Part shown: piece after piece, positions 34,835 to 45,800 of the stretch
How the letters are laid out: each line of letters begins with the position of its first letter
Position numbering within the stretch: position 1 is the stretch's first letter
NCBI RefSeq assembly: GCF_963676065.1
Contig: NZ_OY780933.1
Span: 2,768,122-2,832,121 of the forward strand
Source: Maridesulfovibrio sp.
GTDB lineage: Bacteria > Desulfobacterota > Desulfovibrionia > Desulfovibrionales > Desulfovibrionaceae
Reading direction: 5' to 3'
DNA length: 64,000 nt
The notes under the pieces: model-generated
What the model was told of the DNA's origin: nothing
The model's database searches: none
Seen by the model: the letters and a program-made list of their open reading frames with translations, nothing else
Position numbers and translations under genes: made by a program

Positions 34835-35290
34835 ATGGGTTTTGGAATGTTTCAGGTTGATAATCCCGGTGATCGAGCAATGGCAGGAATGCAGGGAGCT
34901 TCTAATACCGCGGCTATGATGAGCAGGAAAACTCCCGGTCAGCCGAAACCGGAGAAGACGGCAGGGGGCGCGGTTATGTCCGGCTTTTCCGGTGGAATGA
35001 TGGGAATGGGGGCAGTGGATGCCATGACTGAAGCCGGAATAATCGGCACAGCCGCAACTGAAGGTGTTGCCGGTGCTACTGCTGGCGCGACTACCGGTGC
35101 AGCAGCTGGATCAGCAACGGCAGGGATAACGACTGGAGCAGCAGAAGCTGCTCTTACCGGAACCATGGCCGAAGCCGGATCCGCCGGAGCTGGAATGGTC
35201 GGAGCTGAGGCTGCAGCCGGATCAATGGCCGGTCCTATCGGTTTGGGAGTCGGAGCTGCCGTAGGCCTTGCTTCATATTTGTTCGGTTAG
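34835..35290 (+). CDS. Ala/Gly-rich internal virion protein
   Basis: 151 residues, dominated by Ala, Gly and Thr (GVAGATAGATTGAAAGSATA, ITTGAAEAALTGTMAEAGSA), with GxxxG-type small-residue patterns and a hydrophobic C-terminus (GLGVGAAVGLASYLFG). This glycine-zipper composition fits a membrane-inserting ejection protein. AGGAGG precedes the ATG at 34835. It stands between two coiled-coil ejection-type proteins. Confidence 0.6.
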   Translation: MGFGMFQVDNPGDRAMAGMQGASNTAAMMSRKTPGQPKPEKTAGGAVMSGFSGGMMGMGAVDAMTEAGIIGTAATEGVAGATAGATTGAAAGSATAGITTGAAEAALTGTMAEAGSAGAGMVGAEAAAGSMAGPIGLGVGAAVGLASYLFG

Positions 35291-35299
35291 GAGGGTATT

Positions 35300-36835
35300 A
35301 TGTTTGGAGATAGGTACGCATCAGATCTTGTTGGGACAATGAATTCTTTTACCGGAATGCTTAACGATTACACCGATAAGCGGGAGACAGATCGTGCTTA
35401 CAAAAGCATCGCGGCCGGTAAAGGGATGCCCAAGGGGATCAGCTCTCGAAATCAGCATAAAGCGTATTCAATGGTCAGAAACCGCGCTGATGCAGATCAG
35501 TACCAGTTTGATAGAGCTGTACGGCAGGAAACCGAAAGGTTGCTGGGAGATCTTCAGAAAAACAATTGGGATTTTGATGCTGTTAAGGTGCCTTCCACTT
35601 TAGCCGGCGTAAAAGCTTTTGGTCATGCAGCGGAATTGGCCACCAAATTTGAAGCCGGTAAAGAAGCTCTGAAACAACGCCGGATGTATAAAATAGATCA
35701 GGATTATAAGAATTTTCGCAAGGTCGGAGGAAGTGCCTTGAATGAGATGGCTCAAGGTAATTTTGACGCCGCCGTTATTGATATGAAGCGGGCCTCTGAG
35801 CTGGCCCCTATGCCGTACCGTCTTACAGATTTTGATCCCCGTTCAAAAACTTATGGAATCGAGTTCCGGTCAGACAAAGAAGGAGATTGGACTCCTACCG
35901 GGCGCAGGCTGACTATTGAGCAGACCGGTAATGTCATCAAGCAGTTTCTGGCTGGCGAAAAGACCATACAGGGCGGCAAAACCTACAATCCTGTCTTTGC
36001 CGGAGCTGCTGACCGTTACATGGAAGCTACCCGCCGGGGTAACGCTGAAAAGTTGAAGGATCCTTCCAAGTGGATCTCCCTAGTTAATAAGGATGGACAC
36101 ATGATTCAGGCCGTTCCACAGAACAGCTTAGACTATTCACAGGGAACCCATTTCATGGTGCTGGATGAAGATAACGGGCGGACAATGATGGTTGATTCTT
36201 TGGAGCGTCTTCCCGGTTACGTGCGTACCAGCATGGATCTGCGTGAGAAAAAGCAGGGACTTGCAAAGGGCAAGGCAGATATCGCTCATACTAAGGCACA
36301 GACCGGAAAGGTTTATGCGGATACTGACAAGACTCGTGCTTCCACTATTAAAACTCAGGCTGAGACAGATCAGATTCAAGCTGAAACAGCAGGACTTCCG
36401 GATAAGCAGGCTGCTGAAAAGCTGGCTCAGATGCGTAAGTCCCTTGGTGATGCGCTGAAGCCGTTCCACCAGAAAGGTAAAACATTATTGGATCCTGACA
36501 CTTATGAGCTCACCAATGAAGGGAATAATGCTTTCAATGATGCTGCGAATCTAGTTCAGAGTTTTCGTTCCGGCCAATGGAAGCCTGAGAATGAGGCGGA
36601 TAAGACTAGGTTGCAGGCCGCAGGGCAGGCAGTCGGTATTTATCAGCAGATCCTGCAGAGAGGTTCAGCTCATATCCCTGGTGAAGATCCAGAACAACGC
36701 AAACAAGTAGATGAGATTAAAACTCTCATTAAGCAGTATGGCCCTGATGGAGCCAAGCGGATTTTGAATAAACGAAATGATATCCGGACAGCGCCGACCA
36801 GACCCGGAGTAAACGAAAGCGGGTATGGGGGGTAA
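35300..36835 (+). CDS. Internal virion protein, helical
   Basis: 511 residues, mostly alpha-helical, with a coiled-coil-like stretch in the second half (KADIAHTKAQTGKVYADTDK, KTRASTIKTQAETDQIQAET). It has no known enzymatic motif. The gene lies 9 bp after the Ala/Gly-rich gene and 2 bp before the giant gene, so it is co-translated with both. A virion-internal role in DNA ejection is inferred from position and from the similarity of this layout to other podovirus-like phages. Confidence 0.65.
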   Translation: MFGDRYASDLVGTMNSFTGMLNDYTDKRETDRAYKSIAAGKGMPKGISSRNQHKAYSMVRNRADADQYQFDRAVRQETERLLGDLQKNNWDFDAVKVPSTLAGVKAFGHAAELATKFEAGKEALKQRRMYKIDQDYKNFRKVGGSALNEMAQGNFDAAVIDMKRASELAPMPYRLTDFDPRSKTYGIEFRSDKEGDWTPTGRRLTIEQTGNVIKQFLAGEKTIQGGKTYNPVFAGAADRYMEATRRGNAEKLKDPSKWISLVNKDGHMIQAVPQNSLDYSQGTHFMVLDEDNGRTMMVDSLERLPGYVRTSMDLREKKQGLAKGKADIAHTKAQTGKVYADTDKTRASTIKTQAETDQIQAETAGLPDKQAAEKLAQMRKSLGDALKPFHQKGKTLLDPDTYELTNEGNNAFNDAANLVQSFRSGQWKPENEADKTRLQAAGQAVGIYQQILQRGSAHIPGEDPEQRKQVDEIKTLIKQYGPDGAKRILNKRNDIRTAPTRPGVNESGYGG

Positions 36836-36837
36836 TT

Positions 36838-39800
36838 ATGGATATGAATGCCTTGTTTGATCAGGCCGTCAGGGAACTGGACTATGAACAGAATACACAG
36901 AATGCACCGGGTTCTCCTGATCAGGGGAGCCCGGTTTTTTCGTCTGTAGGACAAACACAGACTGACACAGCTGTGCCGGTGCAGCAGGGCTTCGGTATGC
37001 CTCTGGTTGATTCTGCTATTGATTCCGCAGAAGGTATGTATCACGGCCTTGCTGCCGGATCCGCCGGACTTGGTGAGTCGTTCGGTGCCGGGATGCAGTG
37101 GCTGGGTAATCGGTTGGATAGTGATTCCGTGGCCGTTGCAGGGGAAGCTATTGCGGATTACTACAAGCCGTTGCGGGAATCCCATGCTCCAGCCAAGGAA
37201 TTGCAGGGTAGCGTTATGGACAACCCTGAATTGCTGACTCGCGGTGATTGGTGGACCTATCAGGTCGGCAACATGGCTCCTTCTCTTGGAGCGGCTATAC
37301 TTCCCGGTGCAGCTGTAGGCAAGTTTGTACAGGTAGGCGGTAAAGCTTTGCAGCTTACTCCCAAGGTCCTTGAACGCGCAGCGCGTATCGGGCAGGCACT
37401 TGGCGCTGGTTTGGGGGGAGGTGCGCTGGAAGGTTCCAGCACATACCGGGAAGTCCTTGATGCTGGTGGTACTGAAACGGAAGCGGCTCGTGCCGGGGAG
37501 TTTATGGCTCTGGCCAGCTCCGGATTGAATGCGATTTCTTTTGGTAAGATGTTTTCTAAAGCCGGGCAGGGGATTGCATCTAAAACGGCTAAACATCTTG
37601 GTTCGGGCCTTGTAGAAGGCCTCAGTGAATGGGCTGAAGAACCTGCTGAATCTATATCTAAGGATCTGGCTCATTACATTGAAACGGGTGAAATGAAGCC
37701 CGGTGTCTGGAAGCGAGCCAAGCAGGCAGCAAGAGAAGGTGTAAATGTAATTGGTCCAGCAGCCCTCACGGGGGTAGGTGGTTCGGTTATGTCCGGTCCT
37801 GCAGGGTTGTCCGGAGAGAAGGATACATCCAATCAAAATTTTATCGAGCAGATTGAGCAGATCAAAGCCGGCGCAACCGTGGATCTGCTGGAAGGTGACG
37901 CCGAGGCGTCAGAGCGTCAAGACAGCATGACGTCAAACCGTCAGGATACAGGAGAACGGACTACACCTGATACAAGGTCACCCTTGCAGCGGATGAGCGA
38001 GTTTTACTCTCAGCAGGAAAAAGATTTTGGCCCTGAACCGACTGGTTTCGGGATGCAACAGGTTATTGATTCACAATTTGAATCGCCGTCAGGAATGTCT
38101 GACCTGAAAGCTGATATTCAGGAACGCTACCACTACAAGCCTGAACCTGAACTGGAAGAGAGGATCAATCGCGAAATGGCTATGCGCGAGGGTTGGAGGC
38201 CTGCTGAGTTTGATGGTGCAGAGTCGTTGTCCATTTCTCCAGAACCTCAAGTTCCGGCTTCTTTTGAACCAGTAGATATTCTGCTGCAGGAAAAACCGCA
38301 GATCGTTTCTGGACAGCAGGATGTGTCTGCCGAGAATAGTGCGCAGTACCGGGAAGGTAAGTTTCGCGAGGCCTCTGGTCTGTTCGGTATAGCTACACCG
38401 GAAGTTGTTGCGCATCCTGATTATGATCAGACTGCCGCTGAAGCTGGGCGTTTTAATAGAGAGTGGGAACAGAATCTCGAACAAGCCTGGTTGAAAGCTG
38501 TTGGGGAATTGGAAAGTGAAGGCAAAGGGAGTGATCCGCTCATACGTGTGCCGGAGGTTGAGCCGTCTAAGCAGCCTGTGATTGAATTCCCTTCATATGG
38601 AATCGCGGGCGGACTGGAAAGCGTAAACACTAATCTTCTTCAGGATAGTGCAGTTGAACCGTCACAGCACCATGGCGTCATGACGTCAAGCCGTCAGAAT
38701 GAGCCGCAAGAAGATTTATTTGATGTGGCTATTCGTGAGCTTGGGCATGAGAAGGCATTTAACCGTGACCCTGAAGGGGCTTTATTTAATTTACCTGATG
38801 AGCAGCTTAAAGAAGTCGGCAAAGTTCTTGGTGTGCGTCAGGGCAAGAAAAGTAAGATTGGATTTATTGAATCTTTGCCCGGTGGAATCAGTGAGAAGCG
38901 CGAGGCGTATCTTTCTGTTGTTGGCGGTAAAGTCTTGGTTTCTGGTTCTGAAACGTCAAAGAATCAAAATGCTATGCCGTCAAGCCGTCAAGATGGAGAG
39001 AACTACGAAGAATGGCATAGCCGTGTGTTGAATAAGGTCAATCAAATTCAGGATGTAGCCACAAGGGATTCTTATACCAGAAAAGTATCTCCTGATTTTA
39101 ATCCACGCATGACTGCGGACAAAAAGAAGTGGCAAAAGCTTGAAGGTTGGATTGATGACATTTTGCAAAAGCAGAATGAAAGAGATTCTCAGTCAGAATT
39201 AGAACTTATAAAAAATGCGATAGTTGATTCAGTTGTAAGTGAACTATCTACTGGCCGGAAGTTTAAATCTATTACTGAGGCCCGTAAATTTGTTGAGCAG
39301 GATTTGGAGAAAAATGATGTAGACCATACAATTACTCCGGGGTCTGAATCTGCAAAAGAGTTTGACGAAATGTTTGAGGTTGCGACTGTTCTTGCTGCCA
39401 AGAAGCTCGTTCTGGAAATGCGTAAGCAGGGGCATTCGAGTCTATATATTTTTAAGAAACTGGTGGACCTTTATGAGCGGCAGCCGGTTCTGGGTGTGCG
39501 TTCCAGTGCGTCTATTGAAACTAATGCATACAGTACTCCTGCTCCAATTGCTTATCTGGCTTCTGAACTTGCAGAGATTAGCGAGAGTCGCTCGGTCTAT
39601 GAGCCGACTGCCGGGAACGGGATGCTTCTCCTCGGTGCTGATGAAAGCAACGTTGTCGTAAACGAGCTCACGGAAAGTAGGGTTGAAAACCTTAGAAAGT
39701 TCCACCGTTTTGAAAGTGTTCACAGTGAGGATGCTTCGATTTTCTTGCCAGAAGGTAAGTTTGATGCGGTTGTAATGAATCCTCCTTTCGGTAGGCTGCG

Positions 39801-42800
39801 TGAGAATGGCAAACCGAAGATCTGGAAGATAAATAATCAATACCGAACTAAAGAATTGGATCATGCTATTGCGTTGAACGCGTTGCAGGCTATGAAAGAT
39901 GATGGAAAGGCTGTTTTGATCATCGGTGGCAAAAAGGGCAATGCTGAAACCAGACAGAAAAAATATCGTGCTCAAATGCAACGGGCTTTTTACGCCACAC
40001 TGTTCAATGAATATAATGTCGTTGACCATTTTACCCTTGATGGTAAAATGTACAGCAGACAAGGGGCCGCATATCCGATAGATCTTATCGTGATTGATGG
40101 TCGTGGAAAATCCTCCCGTCCGCAACCGGCATCTGAATTGCCCCACGTTTATGAATCTTTTGAGGAGTTGGAGACTAAGTTTGATGAACTCACAGACCAA
40201 TCCGTACATACCGAAAATAGGGAAGTTCTACGCCGTTCCCAAGGACCTGAAGGACAATCCGGCAGCGCAGATGATAACACGGGTTTGGATTCCGGAAGGA
40301 AAGACGGAAGTGGACGAGAAGGATTATTATTGGACTCTTCTGTCTCTGAGGGTTCAGTTGATGCTGGAGCGCGAAGAGAATCCGGTGGAGACAGCACAGG
40401 AAGTGGAAAGAATTCTACTCGAAAGGTTCGGGGATACGGTGTCCGAGCTGAGCGAGAAGAATCGGAACATTCTGGGCTTAATACTGGTAGAACGGAACGA
40501 AACCCTGAAGTTACAGATGGAAGAGAATTTCGCTCTGATTCCAAGTCAGGACGAGTTTCCGTTGAAGGGAGTGCGGAGAGCTCAAGACGATCCGGATCCA
40601 CGCGAGGCAGATCTAAGCGCGGAGGAGTGGGCCAGGACCGTAGCAGGATACGGAGTGGAGCGGTAGAGACTGATTTTCAGGTCGGGTATAGCCCTTCTTC
40701 CACAGGGACTTCTATGGAGGTCCTCACTCCTCGTAATATGGCGCATGCAACCGAAAATGCGCTATCCATTCTTGATTCAAAATATGGCAATGTAGATGGC
40801 TTCGTGGCTGCTGAGTTGGGCTACAGTGTTCAGGAACTGGGCAAAGTCTTGGCTGCTGAACAGGTTGATGCTGTCGGGCTTGCCATTTCCAATCTGAAAG
40901 AACGTAAAGGTTTCATCATAGGCGACCAGACTGGTATCGGTAAAGGGCGCGTCAATGCTGCTATTATCCGTTACGCAAGACGTAAAGGAGCTATTCCTGT
41001 CTTTCTTACCGAAAAGCCAAACCTTTATGGGGATATGATCCGCGATATGGATGATATTGGCGAATCTCAAGAAGGTATTTTCATTACCAACACAGAGAAG
41101 AAGGACAGTGTATTTAAAAAAGGTGACGGAGGCTTAACCGAGAAGCATTCTCCAGCTAAAAAACAAAAAATGATGCTGGATATTGCCGCTGAACGTACTG
41201 ACAAATATGATGTTGTTTTTACTACTTATAATCAGCTTCAGTCTTTAGGTAAAAAGAAAAATCATCGTCAGCAATTTCTCCGGGACATAGCCCCTCGTGC
41301 TATGTTTATTCTGGATGAAAGCCATAATGCTGGCGGCAGTTCTGCGGCTGCTGCAAAGGGCAAGGTGCCTCGTTCCAAGTTTATCCGGGAAATTCTTCAA
41401 GACAGCCCTTACGGTGCCTTCTATTCCAGCGCGACTTTTGCCAAGCGTCCGGACGTAATGGATCTGTATTTTAAGACGGACATGGTCAAGGCCGTTGATG
41501 ATGTTTCCCAGCTTGGCGAAGCTATTTCTGGTGGCGGTGTGCCTATGCAGCAGGTTGTGGCCACTATGTTGACAGAATCCGGTCAGTATGTGCGCCGGGA
41601 GCGTTCATTTGAAGGTGTTGCGTTTGATACTAAAACGGTTCCCGCTTCAAAAGAACTAGCCGATGCTGTCGGCAGGGTTATGCAGGACATTATTGTTTTT
41701 GATGAACTTAAGGCCGAAGCTCTTACTGCGATTGATAAGGAACTTAGTTCTGCCGGCGAAAATATCCTTCCTGATGGTTCTGTTGGCGAAGCCGGTGCGG
41801 GTAGTACTAACTTCACTAGTTTGATGCATAACGTGATTGACCAGATGTTGTTGTGTCTCAAAGTGGATTCTACCGTGGAATTGGCTAAAAAGCATCTTGA
41901 ACGTGGTGAGAAACCGGTTATTGCTTTAGCAAACACTATGGGCTCTATGGTTGAGAGCTACACTAAAGATCATGACATTGCTCCTGGTCAAATTATCGAT
42001 ATTCATTTTGGTGATTTATTGGAGCGGTATTTGGAAAGGTCACGAGAGATTGTGATTGGCGATCCTTTTGGAAAGAAGCAAAAGCATAGGCTTAGTGACT
42101 CCGAGCTGGGGTCTATTGCAGTCCGTCATTTTAATTCCATTAAGAAAAATATTCGTAAGATAGATTTGTCCGGCCTTCCCATGAGTCCGATTGATTATAT
42201 TCGGCAGGAATTAGTGAATGCAGGCTATGTCGTTGATGAGATCACAGGCCGGGAGCATTCCATTGACTATAGCGATAAAAATGCTCCTACTTATTATAAA
42301 AGGAAAAAGCCGGCTCCACGCACAGTTATCGATGGTTTTAACGGTGGGTCCATTGATGCCGTAATAATTAATTGCGCGGGTTCTACCGGGCTTTCTTTGC
42401 ATGCAAGTGAGAAGTTCCAGGATCAGCGCCCGCGCCGGATGTTGATTGCTCAGGCTGAGAAAAATATCGATACCTTCATGCAGACCCTTGGGCGTATTCA
42501 TAGAACCGGGCAGGTTGAGCTGCCGGGATTCACTCTGCTGAATGCAGATATTCCTGCGGAAAAACGTCCAGCCGCAGTCCTCCAAAAGAAAATGGCGTCT
42601 CTTAATGCCAGCACAACTGCTGATAGTGATTCTGCTGTTTCTTCCAATGAAACCTTGGATTTTATGAATGAACATGGAGATAAAATTGTCGCAGAGTTGC
42701 TTTCTGAAAATCTTGAGCTTCACCGTAAGCTGGGTGAGCCCTTAAAGAGTTTTGGGATTAAAGACATAATTGGTGGTGCTAGGAAAGTTACAGGCCGTAT

Positions 42801-45800
42801 TCCTGCGCTGCCAGTGAAGGAGCAGGAAGAGTTCTACCGCGTATTTGAATCTGAATATATTGAGTATATGGAAAATCTTGAGCGTAGTGGCGTGTCAAGC
42901 ATGAAAGCGTCTCATCTTGATCTGGATGCTGTTGAGATTAATAGCAAAGAACTGACGCCTGGCAGGCCCGGCGCTTCCCCATTTGAGGGTGAGTCCAAGC
43001 TTGTTTATATGGATGTGAAGAAGTTAGGCAAGCCCTATTCAAGTGATGAAGTAAAAGAGCAGATAGCCTCTGCCGCAGGCTTAGAGATAGATCCTGATGT
43101 TTCTGTTCTTGTTAGAAAAGTTCAAAAAAATTTCATGGAACAATTGAATCTTTTGAAGGACGAGTATGATGCTTATATCCGTCAGACCGAAGAGAAAATT
43201 AAAAATGAAGATATTCTTGAAAGGGCTCTGGATCGCGCTCAATCCAGCTACAATAAGCTGATCTCTATGTTAGTTTCCTTCAAGCCGGGTACAATTGTTG
43301 CGTTAAATGGTCAGGATAGTTCTCACACCGGAGTTGTTCTTTCTGTTGAGCGTAAGGGTAAGTCCGATAACCCGGCGGCACTTAGCCGGTGGAAGATCCG
43401 GGTCGCTTTGACCGATGCTTCAAGGCTTTATTCCGGATCTCTTTCCAGGCTGGCCACAGGGTCGCATGAGACGGCAACAGACAAAATGAGAATGTCGTTG
43501 CTGGATTTCCCTTTGAAATCATTTCTTACTAATTTTGATAAGGGGCAGAGTGATACAAGAGAAAAACGGCATATTGCTGTTGGGAATATTCTCGGTGCTT
43601 ACGCTGCCCTCAATAACAAGGGCAAGATCATAACTTTTACTGACCGGGACGGGCGTAATCAGCCAGGCATACTTTTGCCGGATGATTTTAAAGTTGAAGA
43701 GTTTGATAGAAACAAGCCTGTTTCTTTGGGAAGTTCAAAAAGTATTCTCGCTTACCTTGATGAAGTTGGCAGTAAAGGGATTGTCCGTAGTTTTGACAGT
43801 ACGTTGCAGATTAAAAAGTCTGGTACTAATTACGAGTTGTTCACTCCTAAAGCAAGAGGAGTAGGGGGTAGATACTATCTTAACAAAGGTTTGCTGAAAG
43901 CTCTTGAAGCTGAGTTTTATTCCATCGGAAACCGCATGAGAGCAATTGTTGATTCGGAAAAGTTGAGTAAGGGAATCGACTCTCTTATTGCTGAAGGTGT
44001 GGGGTTTAAGGTTGATTCCCATAAGGAAGAGGCAAAGCGTATTGCCGAACAACTGGATAGACTTCCGGCCTCGCTTGGTGGTACAAATATCGAACCAGTT
44101 GATCGGAGTACTTATGAAAAACCACGAAGAACAGAAAGAGCCGACCTTCTCCAGAAAGGACTTGAAATCCAGCTCAGAAAAAACTTCCCGGAAGGAAGTA
44201 TCTATGAAGTCGACCCAATCGTTGATTCCGCCGGGCGCGAAGGTGTGTCTGGGGCCGGATTGGAAGCCAGGGGATCGACCAATGATAGTGCATCTGGGTT
44301 GGGAGGAAGAAGAGCGAGCGAGAGAGGACAAGGCCGCAATGGAGAGAAAGCAAGTGGTCAAAGCCTGTCTCGTGAAGCAGAAGAAATTCAATCCGGAAGT
44401 GCTGATAGGCAAAGAGCAGGGGCAAAGGCTTCAAAAAGAATTCCTGCAGGCCTACCCGAACAGCTCTCAAGAATAGTCGCTGTTTTTGGTAAAGATATTA
44501 CCTACGTTGCGTCTGATGAAAAAATTCTACACGGGGATGGTTATGCCCCCCGGTGGAGCGATACGATTTTCTTCAGGCCTGATGCAAACACTCCCCACCT
44601 TCTTATTCTCGGACACGAGATCCTTCATAATTTAAGGCAAGACGCTTCTCCTTTATATCGCAAGTTTTTTCTTGCTGCGCAGCTTCAGCGCAAAGGCAAC
44701 TCATGGGCTGAGTATCATGAAGATATAGATGCCCGTGTCAAAGCTGCCGGCGAGAAGGGAATGAGGCCGGATCAGTCCTATGAAGAATTGCTTGCAGATT
44801 TTTCTGGTGAGCAATTCATGGACCCTGAGTTCTGGAGAGCTCTTGCAAAGGAAGAGCCTACGCTTTTTCAGCGCGTATCTGAGAAAATCAAAAACATTCT
44901 TGATCGGGTTCTTGGGGTCTTTAAAAAGGGTGAGGCTGAAAGCCCTTATTTTCGTGATGTGAAAAAGGTTCGTGAAGCACTTGTTGAGGCGTTATCCAAG
45001 TACGCCAGACAGCAAAACGCTGAACCGTCAAGCCGTCATGACGTCAAAACGTCAAAGCGTGATGACGGTATTCATTTCTCCAAAACATCCAATCCTCGTA
45101 ACCATACTTCTACACGGAGTGTGCGCGGTGCTGTGCAGGGCTTACAGGCCAAGGCAGAGAACGCGCTGCCGCTGGAAGTCGTTTCCGTGTTCGAGGATCT
45201 TCCGGAACATATACGTAAGGCTTTCAAGGCACAGGGCGGCGGTTATTGTGAGGCCTGCAATGATCCCAAGACTGGAAAGGTCTGGATGGTTGCCGAGAAT
45301 ATTGCTTCGCGCAGGCGTGCTGTGGAACTTTGGATGCATGAGCAGGGAGCGCACCACGGCCTGCGCGGTTTGATGGGTGACAAAGATTATGTTGCTTTGC
45401 TGGGTAAGGTCCATCGTGCTGCTAAACGTGAAGCCGACTACAAGGAAGTGGTTGAGGATTATGGTCTGGATCTTTCCGACCAGGCAGACCGGAACACCGC
45501 TGCCCACGAATATCTTGCCAAGCTTGCTGAGAAGGTTCGGCTTGATGAGGTCCTGAGCTCGAAGGAAAAAACTATCTGGCGCAAGGTTGTTGATGCCTTC
45601 CTGAACTGGTTGACCCGGATCCGCGTCAAGCTGCCCGGTTCGCTTACCCGGGCGGAAATCAGCCGGCTTGTTTCCGATGCTGTATTCTGGACCGTTCAGG
45701 GCGAGAGCGCAGCGGCTCCTCGAGCAGGTGAAGCAGCTCCTTCCTATTCCATATCCAATCCGGATCTGAAGTCGGCGAAATCCAAGATCGGTCCCAAGGG

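Noticed and set aside
36670..37836. 388-residue ORF on the minus strand across the start of the giant gene
   Set aside because: Arg/Ser/His/Cys-rich composition typical of an antisense frame; parent frame is domain-like there.
38699..39031. 110-residue +1-frame ORF in the giant gene, same frame type as the nested candidates
   Set aside because: Leu/Arg/Lys/Cys-rich and irregular, no ribosome-binding site, and the parent frame in this window is normal, so it lacks the contrast seen for the two accepted ORFs.
43735..44412. 225-residue ORF antisense over nested gene 2
   Set aside because: Contains frequent Ser/Phe/Cys runs as antisense frames do, and no start signal; the plus-strand +1 ORF is much more protein-like.
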